A stretch of 64,000 bases of DNA from Gimesia chilikensis (GTDB lineage: Bacteria > Planctomycetota > Planctomycetia > Planctomycetales > Planctomycetaceae): assembly GCF_008329715.1 (NCBI RefSeq), contig NZ_VTSR01000007.1, positions 310,001 to 374,000 on the forward strand, given 5' to 3'. Made by a program: the position numbers and the translations under genes. How positions within the stretch are numbered: the first letter of the stretch is position 1; each line of letters begins with the position of its first letter. Below, piece by piece: positions 52,380 to 62,115 of the stretch. Below the pieces are notes generated by a model. That model saw nothing but the letters and a program-made list of their open reading frames with translations, ran no database searches and was not told the origin of the DNA.

Positions 52380-55229
52380 TTATTGAATGTAGCGAAAATC
52401 AATACAGGCAATCATGGTCTGACAGAAGGCGGTCCAGGCTTCGATCTGTTCCGAAGCGGTTTCTGTCTGCGACAGTTCCAGGAATCGCTCTGCATTTGCC
52501 TTCTCTGTTGCGTATGGCAGACGTCCCAGCATGATCCGGAACAAGGCGTCGATGCGGGCTGACTGATCGGCGGGATAGTCGTGATGCACGCGCCGTGCGA
52601 TCTGCTCGGCCTGCTGCATCACGAAGGGGTTATTCATCAGATACAGCGCCTGTGTGGACAGAGTACTCGTATTCCGACGACCTACGGAAAGATTGGGATC
52701 GGGGAAGTCAAACACTGCCAGCAGTTCGTGCAGACGATTGCGGAATACCGGGATGTAGACACTGCGGTAATTGTTCTTGAACTCGTAACCGTATTCTGAT
52801 TTCGTACCGGGACGAACCGTCTGATCGTGCTGCTTGAGGTCGAGGTCACCGCTGACAAACAGAATCGTGTCGCGAATCGCTTCCGCATCCAGTCGACGGT
52901 GGTTCTGATGCGTCAGCAGGCGATTGTCCGGATCGGCAGCACGCTGTGCAGCCGTGGAATGACTCGAGAGCCGATAGGTTCGCGACAGAACAATTTCACG
53001 AATCAGGGCCTTGGTTGACCAGCCATTTTCGATCAGACGCTGTGCCAGGTAGTCGAGCAGTTCGGGGTGCGAGGGTGTTTCTCCCCGTACTCCGAAGTTA
53101 TCCACGGTTCGCACCAGTCCGGCACCGAACAGATGCTGCCAGACGCGATTCGCATACACGCGGGCGGTCAGTGGATTCTCCGGGCTGGCAACCCATTCCG
53201 CCAGTTGCAGACGTCCACTGGCATCAGCGGGAATCGCCGGAGCCGACTCAGTCTGTGCGACACTGAGAAATCCGCGCGGGACCTTCTTGCCCAGTTGATG
53301 CACATTCCCGCGAATCAGCAGATGATAATCCCCAGGCTCCTCCCCTTCGTAGACCGACATGATTTCCGGCACTTCCGGAGGTGCGTTCTGCTTGCGTTCG
53401 GCAATCTCGTCCCGAATGGATTTGATTTTACGCTGTGTGGCTTTGATCTTACTTAAGGTCTGCTCGTATTCGGGATTGACTTCCGGTTCTGATTCGCTGG
53501 TAGAGTTGCTGACGGGAATCGACACGAAGCGGATCGCATCGACAATCACATAGCCATCGGTGCCTTCATTCGAGACAACGATTTCTTCTTCCTCTGTTCC
53601 CCGGAAGTCAAACTTACCCAGGGAGGCGAATGTGCCATCCGTCGGTTGCAACTGCTGGTTGACATACACGGTCTGCTGACCGGTTGCGGTCTTAATGGTG
53701 ACGGGCACACGCGAAGCGCGGGACTCCGCTGAGTTGTAAGCCAGCTGCACATCGTAACGCCCCGACTTGAGCTGTCGCGGCGTGAATTTGACCAGCTTTT
53801 TGCCTTTGGCCTGTTGCTGGTCGTGGATGTAGCCTTTGCCGATGAAGTCTTTATAGAAGGTGGATTCCTTCCAGTCTCCTACCAGAGTCGCGGAAGAATC
53901 ATCGAGTGTGATCGTATTCAGTTCCGCCTTCAGTTGTTTCAATTCTTTCTGGCTGGCCTTCTGCTCAGACGTGAGTTGTGCCAATGCTTTCTCATACTCG
54001 ATTCGCGCCTGTTCCTGCTGTCCCGGTAGTGGCAACGGACGCTTCGTCCAGCCGGAAACATTACCGGGGGTCAGCACCCTGGTGCTGCGGAGAATGCCGG
54101 CCAGGGCGTAATAATCGGAAGCGGGAATGGGATCGAACTTGTGGTCGTGGCAACGGGCACAGCCAAGCGTCATCCCGAGGAAGGATCGACCGATGGTCTG
54201 TATCTGCTCATCGATTACGTCCATCCGCAGTTGTTCTTTATCCTGCTGTTCGTAATTGGTCGGTCCCAGCAGCAGAAAAGCGGTCGCAATGAGTTGGTCC
54301 TGACGCTCGCGGAAGTCGTCTGTGTCAAGCAGGTCGCCTGCGATCTGTTCTTTGATGAACTGATGAAACGGCTTGTCCTCGTTGAAAGAGTCGATGACAT
54401 AGTTGCGATATCGCCAGGCGGAGTTATACAGCAGAGAACGACCTCCGCCCGTTGACTGAGAGAAACGCGCCACGTCCAGCCAGTAGCGGCCCCAGCGTTC
54501 GCCAAAGTGGGGGGAATCCAACAGTTGGTCGACCAGGCGGGCCGTCGCATCCTCGCTGGTATCGTTCAGGTGCTCATCGATCTGGGCGGGAGTTGGTGGC
54601 AGACCTGTTAAGTCGTAATACAGGCGGCGTACCAGGGTCGTTCGATCAGCGAGTTCCGACGGCTGCAAAGCCTGCTGCCTGGAACGAATGAAAGCATCGA
54701 TGGGACTCTGCTTCCAGGCCTGTTCTGTGACCTGGGGAGGATTCGATTGCTTTACAGGCTGGAAGGACCAGAACTGCCGACCCTGTTCGAGATCGATCTG
54801 CTGGCTGACAACCTTGCTTTCGCCTTTGCGTGGATCGGGAGCCCCCATTTTGATCCAGGTTTCGAAATCCTGAATGATTTCATCGGAGAGCTTTCCCGAC
54901 GGAGGCATTTCATAACTCTCGAACCGCAGTGATTCGAGCAGCATGCTCTCTTCAGGTTTCCCGGGGACAACAGAAGGGCCAGAATCGCCCCCCTGCAAGG
55001 TTCCCGCGCGGGTGTCCAGCAACAGTCCGCCGCGAATCGATTTCGCATCTGCGGCGTGACATTCATAGCAGTGTTTGATCAGAACCGGTCGAATTTTCGT
55101 TTCGAAGAATTTAACCTCATGATCCTTGAGCGGGGCTTCTTCTGCGGAGAGATCCTGCAGGTTCGTGAATGTTAATGCTGCAATAGCCATTAGAAGCATT
55201 AACCAGGATTGTCGCGCGTGCCGCCGCAT
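52380..55229 (-). CDS. PSCyt1/DUF1549/DUF1553 exported protein with golvesin-like insert
   Basis: This 949-aa exported protein has a signal peptide (LMLLMAIAALTFTNLQDL) and a heme-like CYECHAADAKSIRGGLLL at about 54. GCARCHDHKFDPIPASDYYA is the DUF1549-type second motif. The C-terminal DUF1553 region is GEEPGDYHLLIRG and RVWQHLFGAGLV. Between them (about residues 450-570) a beta-rich insertion (LAYNSAESRASRVPVTIKT, YVNQQLQPTDGTF) looks like a golvesin-type domain. It pairs with the DUF1501 gene downstream. Electron transfer or polysaccharide-linked roles are inferred from family context. Confidence 0.87.
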   Translation of the reverse strand: MRRHARQSWLMLLMAIAALTFTNLQDLSAEEAPLKDHEVKFFETKIRPVLIKHCYECHAADAKSIRGGLLLDTRAGTLQGGDSGPSVVPGKPEESMLLESLRFESYEMPPSGKLSDEIIQDFETWIKMGAPDPRKGESKVVSQQIDLEQGRQFWSFQPVKQSNPPQVTEQAWKQSPIDAFIRSRQQALQPSELADRTTLVRRLYYDLTGLPPTPAQIDEHLNDTSEDATARLVDQLLDSPHFGERWGRYWLDVARFSQSTGGGRSLLYNSAWRYRNYVIDSFNEDKPFHQFIKEQIAGDLLDTDDFRERQDQLIATAFLLLGPTNYEQQDKEQLRMDVIDEQIQTIGRSFLGMTLGCARCHDHKFDPIPASDYYALAGILRSTRVLTPGNVSGWTKRPLPLPGQQEQARIEYEKALAQLTSEQKASQKELKQLKAELNTITLDDSSATLVGDWKESTFYKDFIGKGYIHDQQQAKGKKLVKFTPRQLKSGRYDVQLAYNSAESRASRVPVTIKTATGQQTVYVNQQLQPTDGTFASLGKFDFRGTEEEEIVVSNEGTDGYVIVDAIRFVSIPVSNSTSESEPEVNPEYEQTLSKIKATQRKIKSIRDEIAERKQNAPPEVPEIMSVYEGEEPGDYHLLIRGNVHQLGKKVPRGFLSVAQTESAPAIPADASGRLQLAEWVASPENPLTARVYANRVWQHLFGAGLVRTVDNFGVRGETPSHPELLDYLAQRLIENGWSTKALIREIVLSRTYRLSSHSTAAQRAADPDNRLLTHQNHRRLDAEAIRDTILFVSGDLDLKQHDQTVRPGTKSEYGYEFKNNYRSVYIPVFRNRLHELLAVFDFPDPNLSVGRRNTSTLSTQALYLMNNPFVMQQAEQIARRVHHDYPADQSARIDALFRIMLGRLPYATEKANAERFLELSQTETASEQIEAWTAFCQTMIACIDFRYIQ

Positions 55230-55407
55230 TGCCAGTACTCCTCACCTCTGAAACAGAGAGATGGATCTGTCGATCTTCAGAAACAGACGTATTTAATCAA
55301 CTTATGTTTATATCAAGATTTACGTGTGGAAACAACTCTTTTTTGCCTGCCTGACTCATTCACATTCATTCATATCGGGGATATCTGGTGCGAAGATACA
55401 AAAAAAA

Positions 55408-55437
55408 TCCCCCGACTCGGTTTACGGAATCGGGGGA
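55408..55437 (-). terminator. Intrinsic terminator
   Basis: Read on the minus strand, TCCCCCGA pairs with TCGGGGGA and is followed by a run of T. It closes the transcript of the small exported protein and, by inference, the operon that ends there. Confidence 0.7.
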
Positions 55438-55499
55438 GCGAATAGTGACAGGCTTGCCTGTTCCTTCAGCACGTTGGAACAGGCACCTTATCAACAGAA

Positions 55500-56012
55500 C
55501 TAGCTGTTCTTCTTTTTCTTTTTGCCAGCTTTACCCGGTTTTTTGATTTTGGCGAGCTGTTCTGAAGTCAGAACTGATTCCAGCTTGCCACGGACTTCTC
55601 CGTTCAGTTTGCGAGTAGCAGCAGTCACTTCTTTCATCTGCTTTTGCTGCTCGTCAGTCAGTTTGACGGCTTCATCTACAGATTCACGAAGTTCTTTTCC
55701 TTTTTTGCCCGCATCTTTCGCTGCTTTCATGGCTTCCCGACGGGCTTTCAGCTGATCAGGAGTCATAATTTCGCGATTTTTCTTCTGCAGAGCGACAAAT
55801 TGCGGCGTGTATTCTTTCTTCAGCGCGGCAACTTTTTCTTTCTGTTCTGCACTCAGTTCGATAGAGTCAGGCAGGTTCAGGGCCTGGATCCGAACTGCGG
55901 GCTGCTTCTTGTTGCCTTTTTTCTTTTTTGCACCTTTTTCAGCTGCATCAACAGTCGCGACACAGGCCAGGATCAGAGCAAAGGTCAGAAGCGCTTTCGA
56001 TACTTTCAACAT
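55500..56012 (-). CDS. Small exported Lys-rich helical protein
   Basis: This 170-aa protein starts after GAGGGGG and has a signal peptide ending VDAAEKG. A basic, helical mature part contains LSAEQKEKVAALKKEY and LTDEQQKQMKEVT, two L-x-x-x-Q type repeats of the periplasmic Spy/CpxP-like kind. The tail is KKKKK-rich. Function unknown. It lies between the DUF1501 gene upstream and a terminator. Confidence 0.6.
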   Translation of the reverse strand: MLKVSKALLTFALILACVATVDAAEKGAKKKKGNKKQPAVRIQALNLPDSIELSAEQKEKVAALKKEYTPQFVALQKKNREIMTPDQLKARREAMKAAKDAGKKGKELRESVDEAVKLTDEQQKQMKEVTAATRKLNGEVRGKLESVLTSEQLAKIKKPGKAGKKKKKNS

Positions 56013-56089
56013 TCGTATTCCCCCTCAGGAAATTATATAAAATGCCAGAGAACACCATTGCACCTGGCGGTTGAAACCAATGCTCAGTT

Positions 56090-57388
56090 TCAGCTGAACA
56101 GTTCGTTAATCACGGAACCATCGCGTACGATTGTGATCGGACGACCGGTGTTCGTGTGGTATTCCCGGGTAAAGTCAATTCCCAGGTTGTGGTAGAAGGA
56201 AGCAGCGACATCGTCGGGAGACCGACCGGCGTCAGCAGGCTCGGTACCATTGGCGGTACTCTTGCCGATGACCTGGCCGCCTTTGACCATGCCACCTGCC
56301 ATCAGCATGAACATACAACGGGGGTAGTGATCCCGTCCGCCACGCTGCGTGTTGATCTTGGGAGTACGTCCGAATTCCCCGGTGACGTACACTGCAGTGG
56401 TTTCCAGCAGACCCTTTTCAGCCAGTCCGTTGAACAGAGCAGACAGCCCTTCATCGAACGGAGGCAGCAGGCGGTTTTCCAGGCTTTCCCAGTTGTTGCG
56501 GTGTGTATCCCAGCCCCCCATGGAGACCGTGACGAACCGCACTCCAGATTCCACCAGCCGCGATGCCAGCAGACAGCTCTGACCAAAACTTGATTCGCCG
56601 AACTGTTTCGTGAATGCCGGCGATTCTTTCGAAATGTCGAAGGCATCACGGGCACGCTTGGAAGTGATGATGGCATGCGCCTGCTGTCCAAACCGATCCA
56701 GACCTTCGATCAACTGCGAATTCTTTTCCAGGCTGTTGAAAGTCTGGTCGATATCCCGCAGCAGTGTCTCGCGGCGTTCGATGTTTTCGACGGTCAATCC
56801 TGAACGCAGCGAAATGCCACGCACGTTGAACGGCTGACCGGGACGCGGAGTCGCACCGGTATTCAGCGGAGCGTACTTCACTCCCAGGAAGCCTGGCTTC
56901 TGAGTGGAGTTCGGAATCGAAACATAAGGTGGCAGGTTAGCCGGTCCTGGATATTCCTTGGTGAAGACCGCACCATATCCCGGGTATTCCAGTGAAGGCA
57001 GCGGACGGCTGCCGGTGTTGACATACTCGCGACCCAAAGCATGCGCGGCAACGGAGTGAGAGACACCCCGCAGCAGAGCGTACTTATCCATGCAGGAAGC
57101 CAGTTTGGGCAGATGCTCGGAGATCTCGATGCCACTCACATTCGTTTTGATCTGCTTGAATTCGCCCCGGTATTCACTGGATGATTCCGGTTTGAGGTCG
57201 AAAGTATCCATGTGGGAAGGACCGCCGGAAAGCTCGATGAAGATGGCGGAAGTCGCCTGCTTCGGTTTTGCTTCGCCGGCATCCACCATCCGCAGATAAG
57301 AGGAGAGAGTCAGCCCGGTGAAACCGAGCGTCCCGATTTTCAAAAAGTCGCGGCGCTTCACTCCATCGCATGTCATAGATACGGCCAT
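56090..57388 (-). CDS. DUF1501 domain-containing protein
   Basis: This 432-aa protein starts after AAAGGA. It has a twin-arginine-like signal (VKRRDFLKIGTLGFTGLTL). FIELSGGPSHMDTFDLKP and VTGEFGRTPKINTQRGGRDH are DUF1501 marks. It follows the DUF1549/DUF1553 gene (57483-60239) in the same order as the other pair in the window. It is exported and probably a hydrolase. It is the penultimate gene of the operon that starts with the ECF sigma factor. Confidence 0.85.
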   Translation of the reverse strand: MAVSMTCDGVKRRDFLKIGTLGFTGLTLSSYLRMVDAGEAKPKQATSAIFIELSGGPSHMDTFDLKPESSSEYRGEFKQIKTNVSGIEISEHLPKLASCMDKYALLRGVSHSVAAHALGREYVNTGSRPLPSLEYPGYGAVFTKEYPGPANLPPYVSIPNSTQKPGFLGVKYAPLNTGATPRPGQPFNVRGISLRSGLTVENIERRETLLRDIDQTFNSLEKNSQLIEGLDRFGQQAHAIITSKRARDAFDISKESPAFTKQFGESSFGQSCLLASRLVESGVRFVTVSMGGWDTHRNNWESLENRLLPPFDEGLSALFNGLAEKGLLETTAVYVTGEFGRTPKINTQRGGRDHYPRCMFMLMAGGMVKGGQVIGKSTANGTEPADAGRSPDDVAASFYHNLGIDFTREYHTNTGRPITIVRDGSVINELFS

Positions 57389-57482
57389 TAGAGTTCCTTT
57401 CAGAATGAGGTGCCTGAATCACGGCGTTCAGGCTGTGTGTGGATGTAATTGTTTGAATATGGTTCTTGTCTGCTGAAGCGGT

Positions 57483-60239
57483 TTAGTGATTCAGCATGAA
57501 TTCTTTGGTATTCAGTACGGCCCAGATCAGGTCGTAAATACCAGCCATTTTGTCTTTCGATTCTTCGATGTACTTCTTCGCAGACTCGGTTTCCTGTTCC
57601 GTAGGGTAACGGCTCAGGCTCCGCAGGTATGTCCGGGTGATGATCTCTTCGGTTTTCTCTGCGGAGATCGGTTCTTCCAGGGTTTGCACCTTGGCCGGAC
57701 TGTTCTGGGCACGACCTGCGTTCTGTCGGACTTTCTTCAGTTCTGCAGTCAGATTTTTCAGACGCTTTTGAGCCTGTTGCAGCTGCTTTTTCTTATCTTC
57801 CTGCTTCTTGAGCTGGGCAACCCGCTGTTTCAACTGTTGAGCCTGCTCTTTGAGCTGATCGGCACGGTCGTTCATGCGAGTTTTCTGAGCATTCTTAGCT
57901 TCAACGGCTCCCAGTTGCTGTCCCACCTGGAACAGCCAGCTGCTGTTGGAGCGGTTGATGGCGGAATACACATCGTTGTCGTTCTTGATGTACATGGTCT
58001 GCAGCAGGCTGGGATCGACAGAGCGATCGCAGTCACAGTTGCTTTCCCGGGTCGAGCGTCCGAAGATCGTCAACGCGTATTGCTTATCGCGGAGAGCCCG
58101 GTTGCGGACACCCGAAGCTGCGATGCCGATAGCCCGTTCGCCGACACTGTTCTTCATGCTGTCGATGGCATCATCTGAAGCGGTTGCCTGGTGAATCGCA
58201 TCGTAGAGCACTTCCGCCGGCATCCGGTGAGGAATGTAGTGGCTGAAGTTGACTTCATCGAGTTCGTTAGTCGGGTTGGTCTTCCAGCTGCGCTGGTAGG
58301 TGTCGCTGTTGGCGATTTCCCGGTGCAGCCATTTCATGTCGTAATCGTGTTTCACGAATTCACGAGAAAGGTAATCCAGCAGCGGAGCATTGCTCGGAGG
58401 GTTGGCCAGGTTCAGGTCGTCAGCCGGTTCGATGATGCCCCGGTTGAAATAGGCAGACCAGACACGGTTCACGAATGCTTTCGCGAAGAACGGGTTGTTT
58501 TCCCGACGTAACCATTCCATCAACGCAGCGCGGGGATCATCCATTTCGTTGATCTCGACGACTTCGGCTCCCAGGAGCTTGGCGGTTGCCGGGCTCTGGT
58601 TACGTCCCTGTCGACGCTGCTTTTTGTTTTTGTTCTTATTTTGATTCTTGTTCGCAGGACGGGCCTTGGGAACATACACTTCCATGAAAGGTACGGTTTC
58701 CCCTTTGTTGACCTGCTTATTCAGCTCACGGAGTAACTGGTTACCGCGGAGCTTGTCTGCACCCAGCTCTTCGACCATCGCCGCATATTCATCGCGTGAC
58801 TCGGGATTGACGCCGAAGTTGACGCGGGTAAAGAAGCCGCGGAATTCTTTGAAGTCGTTCTGGGTCCACTGGTCAAAGGGGTGCTTATGGCACTGGGCAC
58901 ATTGAATGCGAATCCCCAGGAAGGTATAGGCAAATCCGAGTACCCGGTCATCTGGGTTACGGAAATTCCGCCGTGCCCAGTAGTAAGGCATATGTTCGCG
59001 ATCAGCGAAATCCTGCCCTGGTTTGTCCTGGTAAATTGCGTTCATGTTTTTGGTGAACTGATCGAAGTCTTCCCCTTTTTCCCGGCTGGTGGCCAGCAGG
59101 ATGCCTTCGACAATGTCGTCATAGCCAGCGTTGTCTGTAACACGTTTTTTAATCCAGTCGTACCATTCCTGGCTCGGTTTATCGCGAACGGGAGCGACGT
59201 TGATCAGATCATCATAGTTATTCTGAGTGAAGTCGCAGAGCTTGGTGGTCCACCAGGCAGCGTAGCCGGGGCTTTCCAGCAACTCGTCAATCTTCTCAGC
59301 ACGCTTGTTGGGGGAGGTGTTCTTGAGGAAGGCTTCCACTTCATGCGGTGCGGGTAATGTTCCGGACAGATCCAGGCTGACGCGGCGGAGGAACTCGGTG
59401 TCATCACAGAGATCTGCGGGGACCACACCCAGTTTCTGCAGTTTGTTGACGACCAGCTTGTCGACCTTGGTTGAGGCAGCAACCTGTGGATACTTGTCGC
59501 CATACTGATCGGAAACGGGCTGCAGTACGGGAACGGGGATCACGCCGGCATCGTAGAACACGACCACGTGCGTATCGCCTGGTTTGTTGGAAGTGACAAG
59601 ACCTTCTTCATCGATGGTTGCGATCTGCTCGTTGTTCGTCTGGAAGCGGCAGATGGGTGTTACGTTTTCACGAGTACCATCAGACCAGACGGCAACTGCT
59701 TTCAGCTGAACGGTTTCCCCTTCTTTGCTGAACTGAATTGCATTCGGAGTGACTTCCAGGCGATCGAACTTCGGTGCGTCTTTGGGTACTCCCTGTGCAC
59801 CGCCGGCAATCCAGCGGGTTAGCAGGCGATGTTGCCAGCTGTTGAGCTCGAAACGTTTGCCCCCTTCGTGTTCGATTTCATTCAGAGGCTTCTGAATGAT
59901 CAGGCTTTTGCCGGGTTCTTTCATGTTGACCCGGTCAGCTTCGGCGTTGGTCAATTCTTTGTGGTCCATGACGAAGTCGTAACCGAACAGAGACAGACGG
60001 AAATCGCCTTTGCCCTGGAACGAACCGTGACAGGCGCGGCCGTTACAGCCCAGTTTCCCCAGCAAGGGCACGACGTGCTGCTGGAACTGGGGGACTTCCT
60101 GGGTGGATTCATCAGCATACCGCTGATCGACCGGCTGTTTCACCTGATCGGATTCTGCTGCGGTCGCTGTCAGGGAAAACAGCGCCAGCATACCTGCTGT
60201 GAGAGAGTAAACACTACGATAGAGTTTGAGTGATTTCAT
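57483..60239 (-). CDS. DUF1549/DUF1553 exported protein with Big_2-like domain
   Basis: The start is 60239, preceded by CAAGGTG; a longer frame from 60278 would hide the signal peptide. The protein is 918 aa. A CNGRACHG heme-like motif (C-x4-CH) sits near residue 70. A Big_2-type segment (VEVTPNAIQ-like, VWSDGTRENVTPICRF) follows at about 165-260. QCAQCHKHPFDQWTQ is the second CxxCH. DUF1553 lies in the C-terminal half and contains a coiled coil (about residues 770-860). It pairs with the DUF1501 gene. Role unclear, probably cell-surface or polymer processing. Confidence 0.85.
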   Translation of the reverse strand: MKSLKLYRSVYSLTAGMLALFSLTATAAESDQVKQPVDQRYADESTQEVPQFQQHVVPLLGKLGCNGRACHGSFQGKGDFRLSLFGYDFVMDHKELTNAEADRVNMKEPGKSLIIQKPLNEIEHEGGKRFELNSWQHRLLTRWIAGGAQGVPKDAPKFDRLEVTPNAIQFSKEGETVQLKAVAVWSDGTRENVTPICRFQTNNEQIATIDEEGLVTSNKPGDTHVVVFYDAGVIPVPVLQPVSDQYGDKYPQVAASTKVDKLVVNKLQKLGVVPADLCDDTEFLRRVSLDLSGTLPAPHEVEAFLKNTSPNKRAEKIDELLESPGYAAWWTTKLCDFTQNNYDDLINVAPVRDKPSQEWYDWIKKRVTDNAGYDDIVEGILLATSREKGEDFDQFTKNMNAIYQDKPGQDFADREHMPYYWARRNFRNPDDRVLGFAYTFLGIRIQCAQCHKHPFDQWTQNDFKEFRGFFTRVNFGVNPESRDEYAAMVEELGADKLRGNQLLRELNKQVNKGETVPFMEVYVPKARPANKNQNKNKNKKQRRQGRNQSPATAKLLGAEVVEINEMDDPRAALMEWLRRENNPFFAKAFVNRVWSAYFNRGIIEPADDLNLANPPSNAPLLDYLSREFVKHDYDMKWLHREIANSDTYQRSWKTNPTNELDEVNFSHYIPHRMPAEVLYDAIHQATASDDAIDSMKNSVGERAIGIAASGVRNRALRDKQYALTIFGRSTRESNCDCDRSVDPSLLQTMYIKNDNDVYSAINRSNSSWLFQVGQQLGAVEAKNAQKTRMNDRADQLKEQAQQLKQRVAQLKKQEDKKKQLQQAQKRLKNLTAELKKVRQNAGRAQNSPAKVQTLEEPISAEKTEEIITRTYLRSLSRYPTEQETESAKKYIEESKDKMAGIYDLIWAVLNTKEFMLNH

Positions 60240-60290
60240 ACCACACCTTGCAATAAGGAAGACAACTGTGTCTGTCAAAAGGTAATCCGG

Positions 60291-60971
60291 TTACTTTTTG
60301 TCGCTTGTTTTGGACTTGGTTTTCTTGAGATTTCGCTTAATACGTTTCAGCTCGGCATCGACGAGCTGGTCCCGGTTCTGTTCCATCTCGGAGATGGATT
60401 TCTCCAGTTTCTGCAGACGCTTTTCTGCGGATTTCTTATCGTGCTGCAACAGTTCCAGCTGCAGATCCACGCGCTGCTTCAAAAGTGATTTGAGTTCCGC
60501 CTGGTCTGCATCGCTCCCCTTGATCGAAACCCGGGCCGCCAGCAGACGAATGCGGGAATCGACTTCCCAGCGTTCGAGTGTCAGGCGATAGCGTTCGCCG
60601 TCCCGATGTTTGAACCGTTCGAGACGGGTCAGTGTTGTATCCAGGTCACGGACGGCCCGACGGTATTCACGGGGACGATGTTTTTTGAGTCGTTCGATCA
60701 GTTCGGCAAGCTCGGGGTGATGCGAGCGGGCAAACTCCAACGCCTGTTTTTCACGCTCCGGGGAGAGTGCACCAGCGTTTTTGGGTTCTTTCCGGGCACC
60801 GTCTGCTTTGTCCCCTGCTTTCTTCGATGCTTCTTTGGAAACATTGACGGTATCAGAGGCCCGGGGATCTTCCGCGGAGAGCGTACTGCCGGTGATCAGG
60901 GTCAGGCAGAACAGACAGACCCCGGTCAGGAGCGGACATTGATCGGCGGTGAAACGGTTCATACTTCGCAT
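60291..60971 (-). CDS. Exported coiled-coil protein
   Basis: The ATG at 60971 is favoured; a TTG at 60977 overlaps the stop of the gene upstream. The protein is about 226 aa. It has a signal-like hydrophobic segment (LLTGVCLFCLTLITGS) and then a long charged helix (REKQALEFARSHHPELAELI and on) with Lys/Arg/Glu heptads. No family is recognised. It lies between the anti-sigma gene and the DUF1549 gene in one operon. It may be an envelope scaffold or a target of the sigma pathway. Confidence 0.6.
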   Translation of the reverse strand: MRSMNRFTADQCPLLTGVCLFCLTLITGSTLSAEDPRASDTVNVSKEASKKAGDKADGARKEPKNAGALSPEREKQALEFARSHHPELAELIERLKKHRPREYRRAVRDLDTTLTRLERFKHRDGERYRLTLERWEVDSRIRLLAARVSIKGSDADQAELKSLLKQRVDLQLELLQHDKKSAEKRLQKLEKSISEMEQNRDQLVDAELKRIKRNLKKTKSKTSDKK

Positions 60972-60973
60972 GC

Positions 60974-61555
60974 TCAATTAACGCTTTCTTCCGGAAGTGA
61001 TACAGCCGTGTAGAGCCAGTCTGGAACTTCCAGGGACTGGTTGTCAGCGAGCACATTCTGTTGATCGCTGAATTCGACCGTTTCCGTATTCATGTTCGAG
61101 GTGAGCGCGACGTTGCTTTCCTGGGAAGACTCAGCCCAGAGGCTCAGTAAATATTCGGCGTCTTCAGTAGAAGGTTCGGCCTGAGCGGTGGGAATCGTGG
61201 GGTTGTCCGTGGTGCCAGTCGATTTGAACAGACTGGGAACCAGCAACGCTACAGCGGCGGCGGTGGTCAGCAGTCCCCAGAAGGCCCAACGGGTAGTTGA
61301 GGTCGCGACCGGCTGTTGAGCAGAAGCGACTGTCTCCTGCCCGGCAGGTTGGGCCGCGATGGACTTCAGACCGGCAACCAGCTGAGTGGCATGAGCCAGT
61401 GCTTCGCGGGCAGACTGCTTTTCGGCCAGCAGGGATTCGAACTGCAGGCACTCCTGCTCCGAAAGCTCATTGGCCACGTATTGAAACGCCAGCCATTCCA
61501 GGTCGCCGGTTTGATCTGCATTCAAATTGTCAGGTGAATTATTCATAGCGGTCAT
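60974..61555 (-). CDS. Anti-sigma factor-like membrane protein
   Basis: This 193-aa protein has an N-terminal ~90-residue helical domain (EWLAFQYVANELSEQECLQF) of the anti-sigma type, one membrane helix (WAFWGLLTTAAAVALLVPSL, about 90-110) and a variable extracytoplasmic tail. It lies 26 bp downstream of the ECF sigma gene and overlaps the next gene, which fits a cognate pair. It should hold the sigma factor at the membrane until a signal releases it. The family assignment rests on this context and topology, as no single motif is conserved. Confidence 0.75.
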   Translation of the reverse strand: MTAMNNSPDNLNADQTGDLEWLAFQYVANELSEQECLQFESLLAEKQSAREALAHATQLVAGLKSIAAQPAGQETVASAQQPVATSTTRWAFWGLLTTAAAVALLVPSLFKSTGTTDNPTIPTAQAEPSTEDAEYLLSLWAESSQESNVALTSNMNTETVEFSDQQNVLADNQSLEVPDWLYTAVSLPEESVN

Positions 61556-61581
61556 CTTAAACAGTGGCGGGCAAGTGAGAC

Positions 61582-62115
61582 TCAGGAATCATCCGAGGGT
61601 GAGTTCAATTGCCGGGACAGTGTTTGAATCGCGAGCCTCATTCTGGTGAGCACCGTTCCCAAAGGGACCTCCTGTTCTTCCGAGATCTCTTTGAAGGTCT
61701 TGTTATCGTAAATCCGGGCGATGACAATCACCCGCTGGTTGTCTGGCAGGCTTTCAAGGGCCTGTCGGATCTGTTCCTGGTTTTCGTGATCCAGAAGTCG
61801 CTGATCTGGTGCCTCGTCCCAGAACTGGCTGGTCATCTGACTGAGATCGTTCAGTGACTTCCTGTGGATTTTATCGCGACGGATAAGGGCCATCGCTTCA
61901 TGGTAGGCGACACGAAACAACCAGCCCTTGCGGGTCTCTTCCCGAGACTGACCTCCTGACTGGAGTGCTTTGGAAAAGGTGAGCTGGAATGCTTCATCTG
62001 CCAGATCATGGTTGCGGAGCATACCCGTCAAAAAAGCGCGCAATTCGCCTGCATGTGTCTCAAACAGTTGATGGACGATCTCGGGGGCGAGCTTGCCATC
62101 GTTACCGGTGGCCAA
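61582..62115 (-). CDS. ECF RNA polymerase sigma factor
   Basis: This 177-aa protein starts at a TTG after CGGGAGTAGATA. Sigma region 2 (DLADEAFQLTFSKALQ, GWLFRVAYHEAMALIRRDK) and region 4 (ALESLPDNQRVIVIARIYD, FKEISEEQEVPLGTVLTRMR) are clear. Region 3 is absent, as in the ECF group. It directs transcription of its own operon or of distant genes under the control of the membrane protein downstream. Genes following on the same strand are the anti-sigma-like protein and the exported coiled-coil, DUF1549 and DUF1501 proteins. Confidence 0.88.
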   Translation of the reverse strand: MATGNDGKLAPEIVHQLFETHAGELRAFLTGMLRNHDLADEAFQLTFSKALQSGGQSREETRKGWLFRVAYHEAMALIRRDKIHRKSLNDLSQMTSQFWDEAPDQRLLDHENQEQIRQALESLPDNQRVIVIARIYDNKTFKEISEEQEVPLGTVLTRMRLAIQTLSRQLNSPSDDS

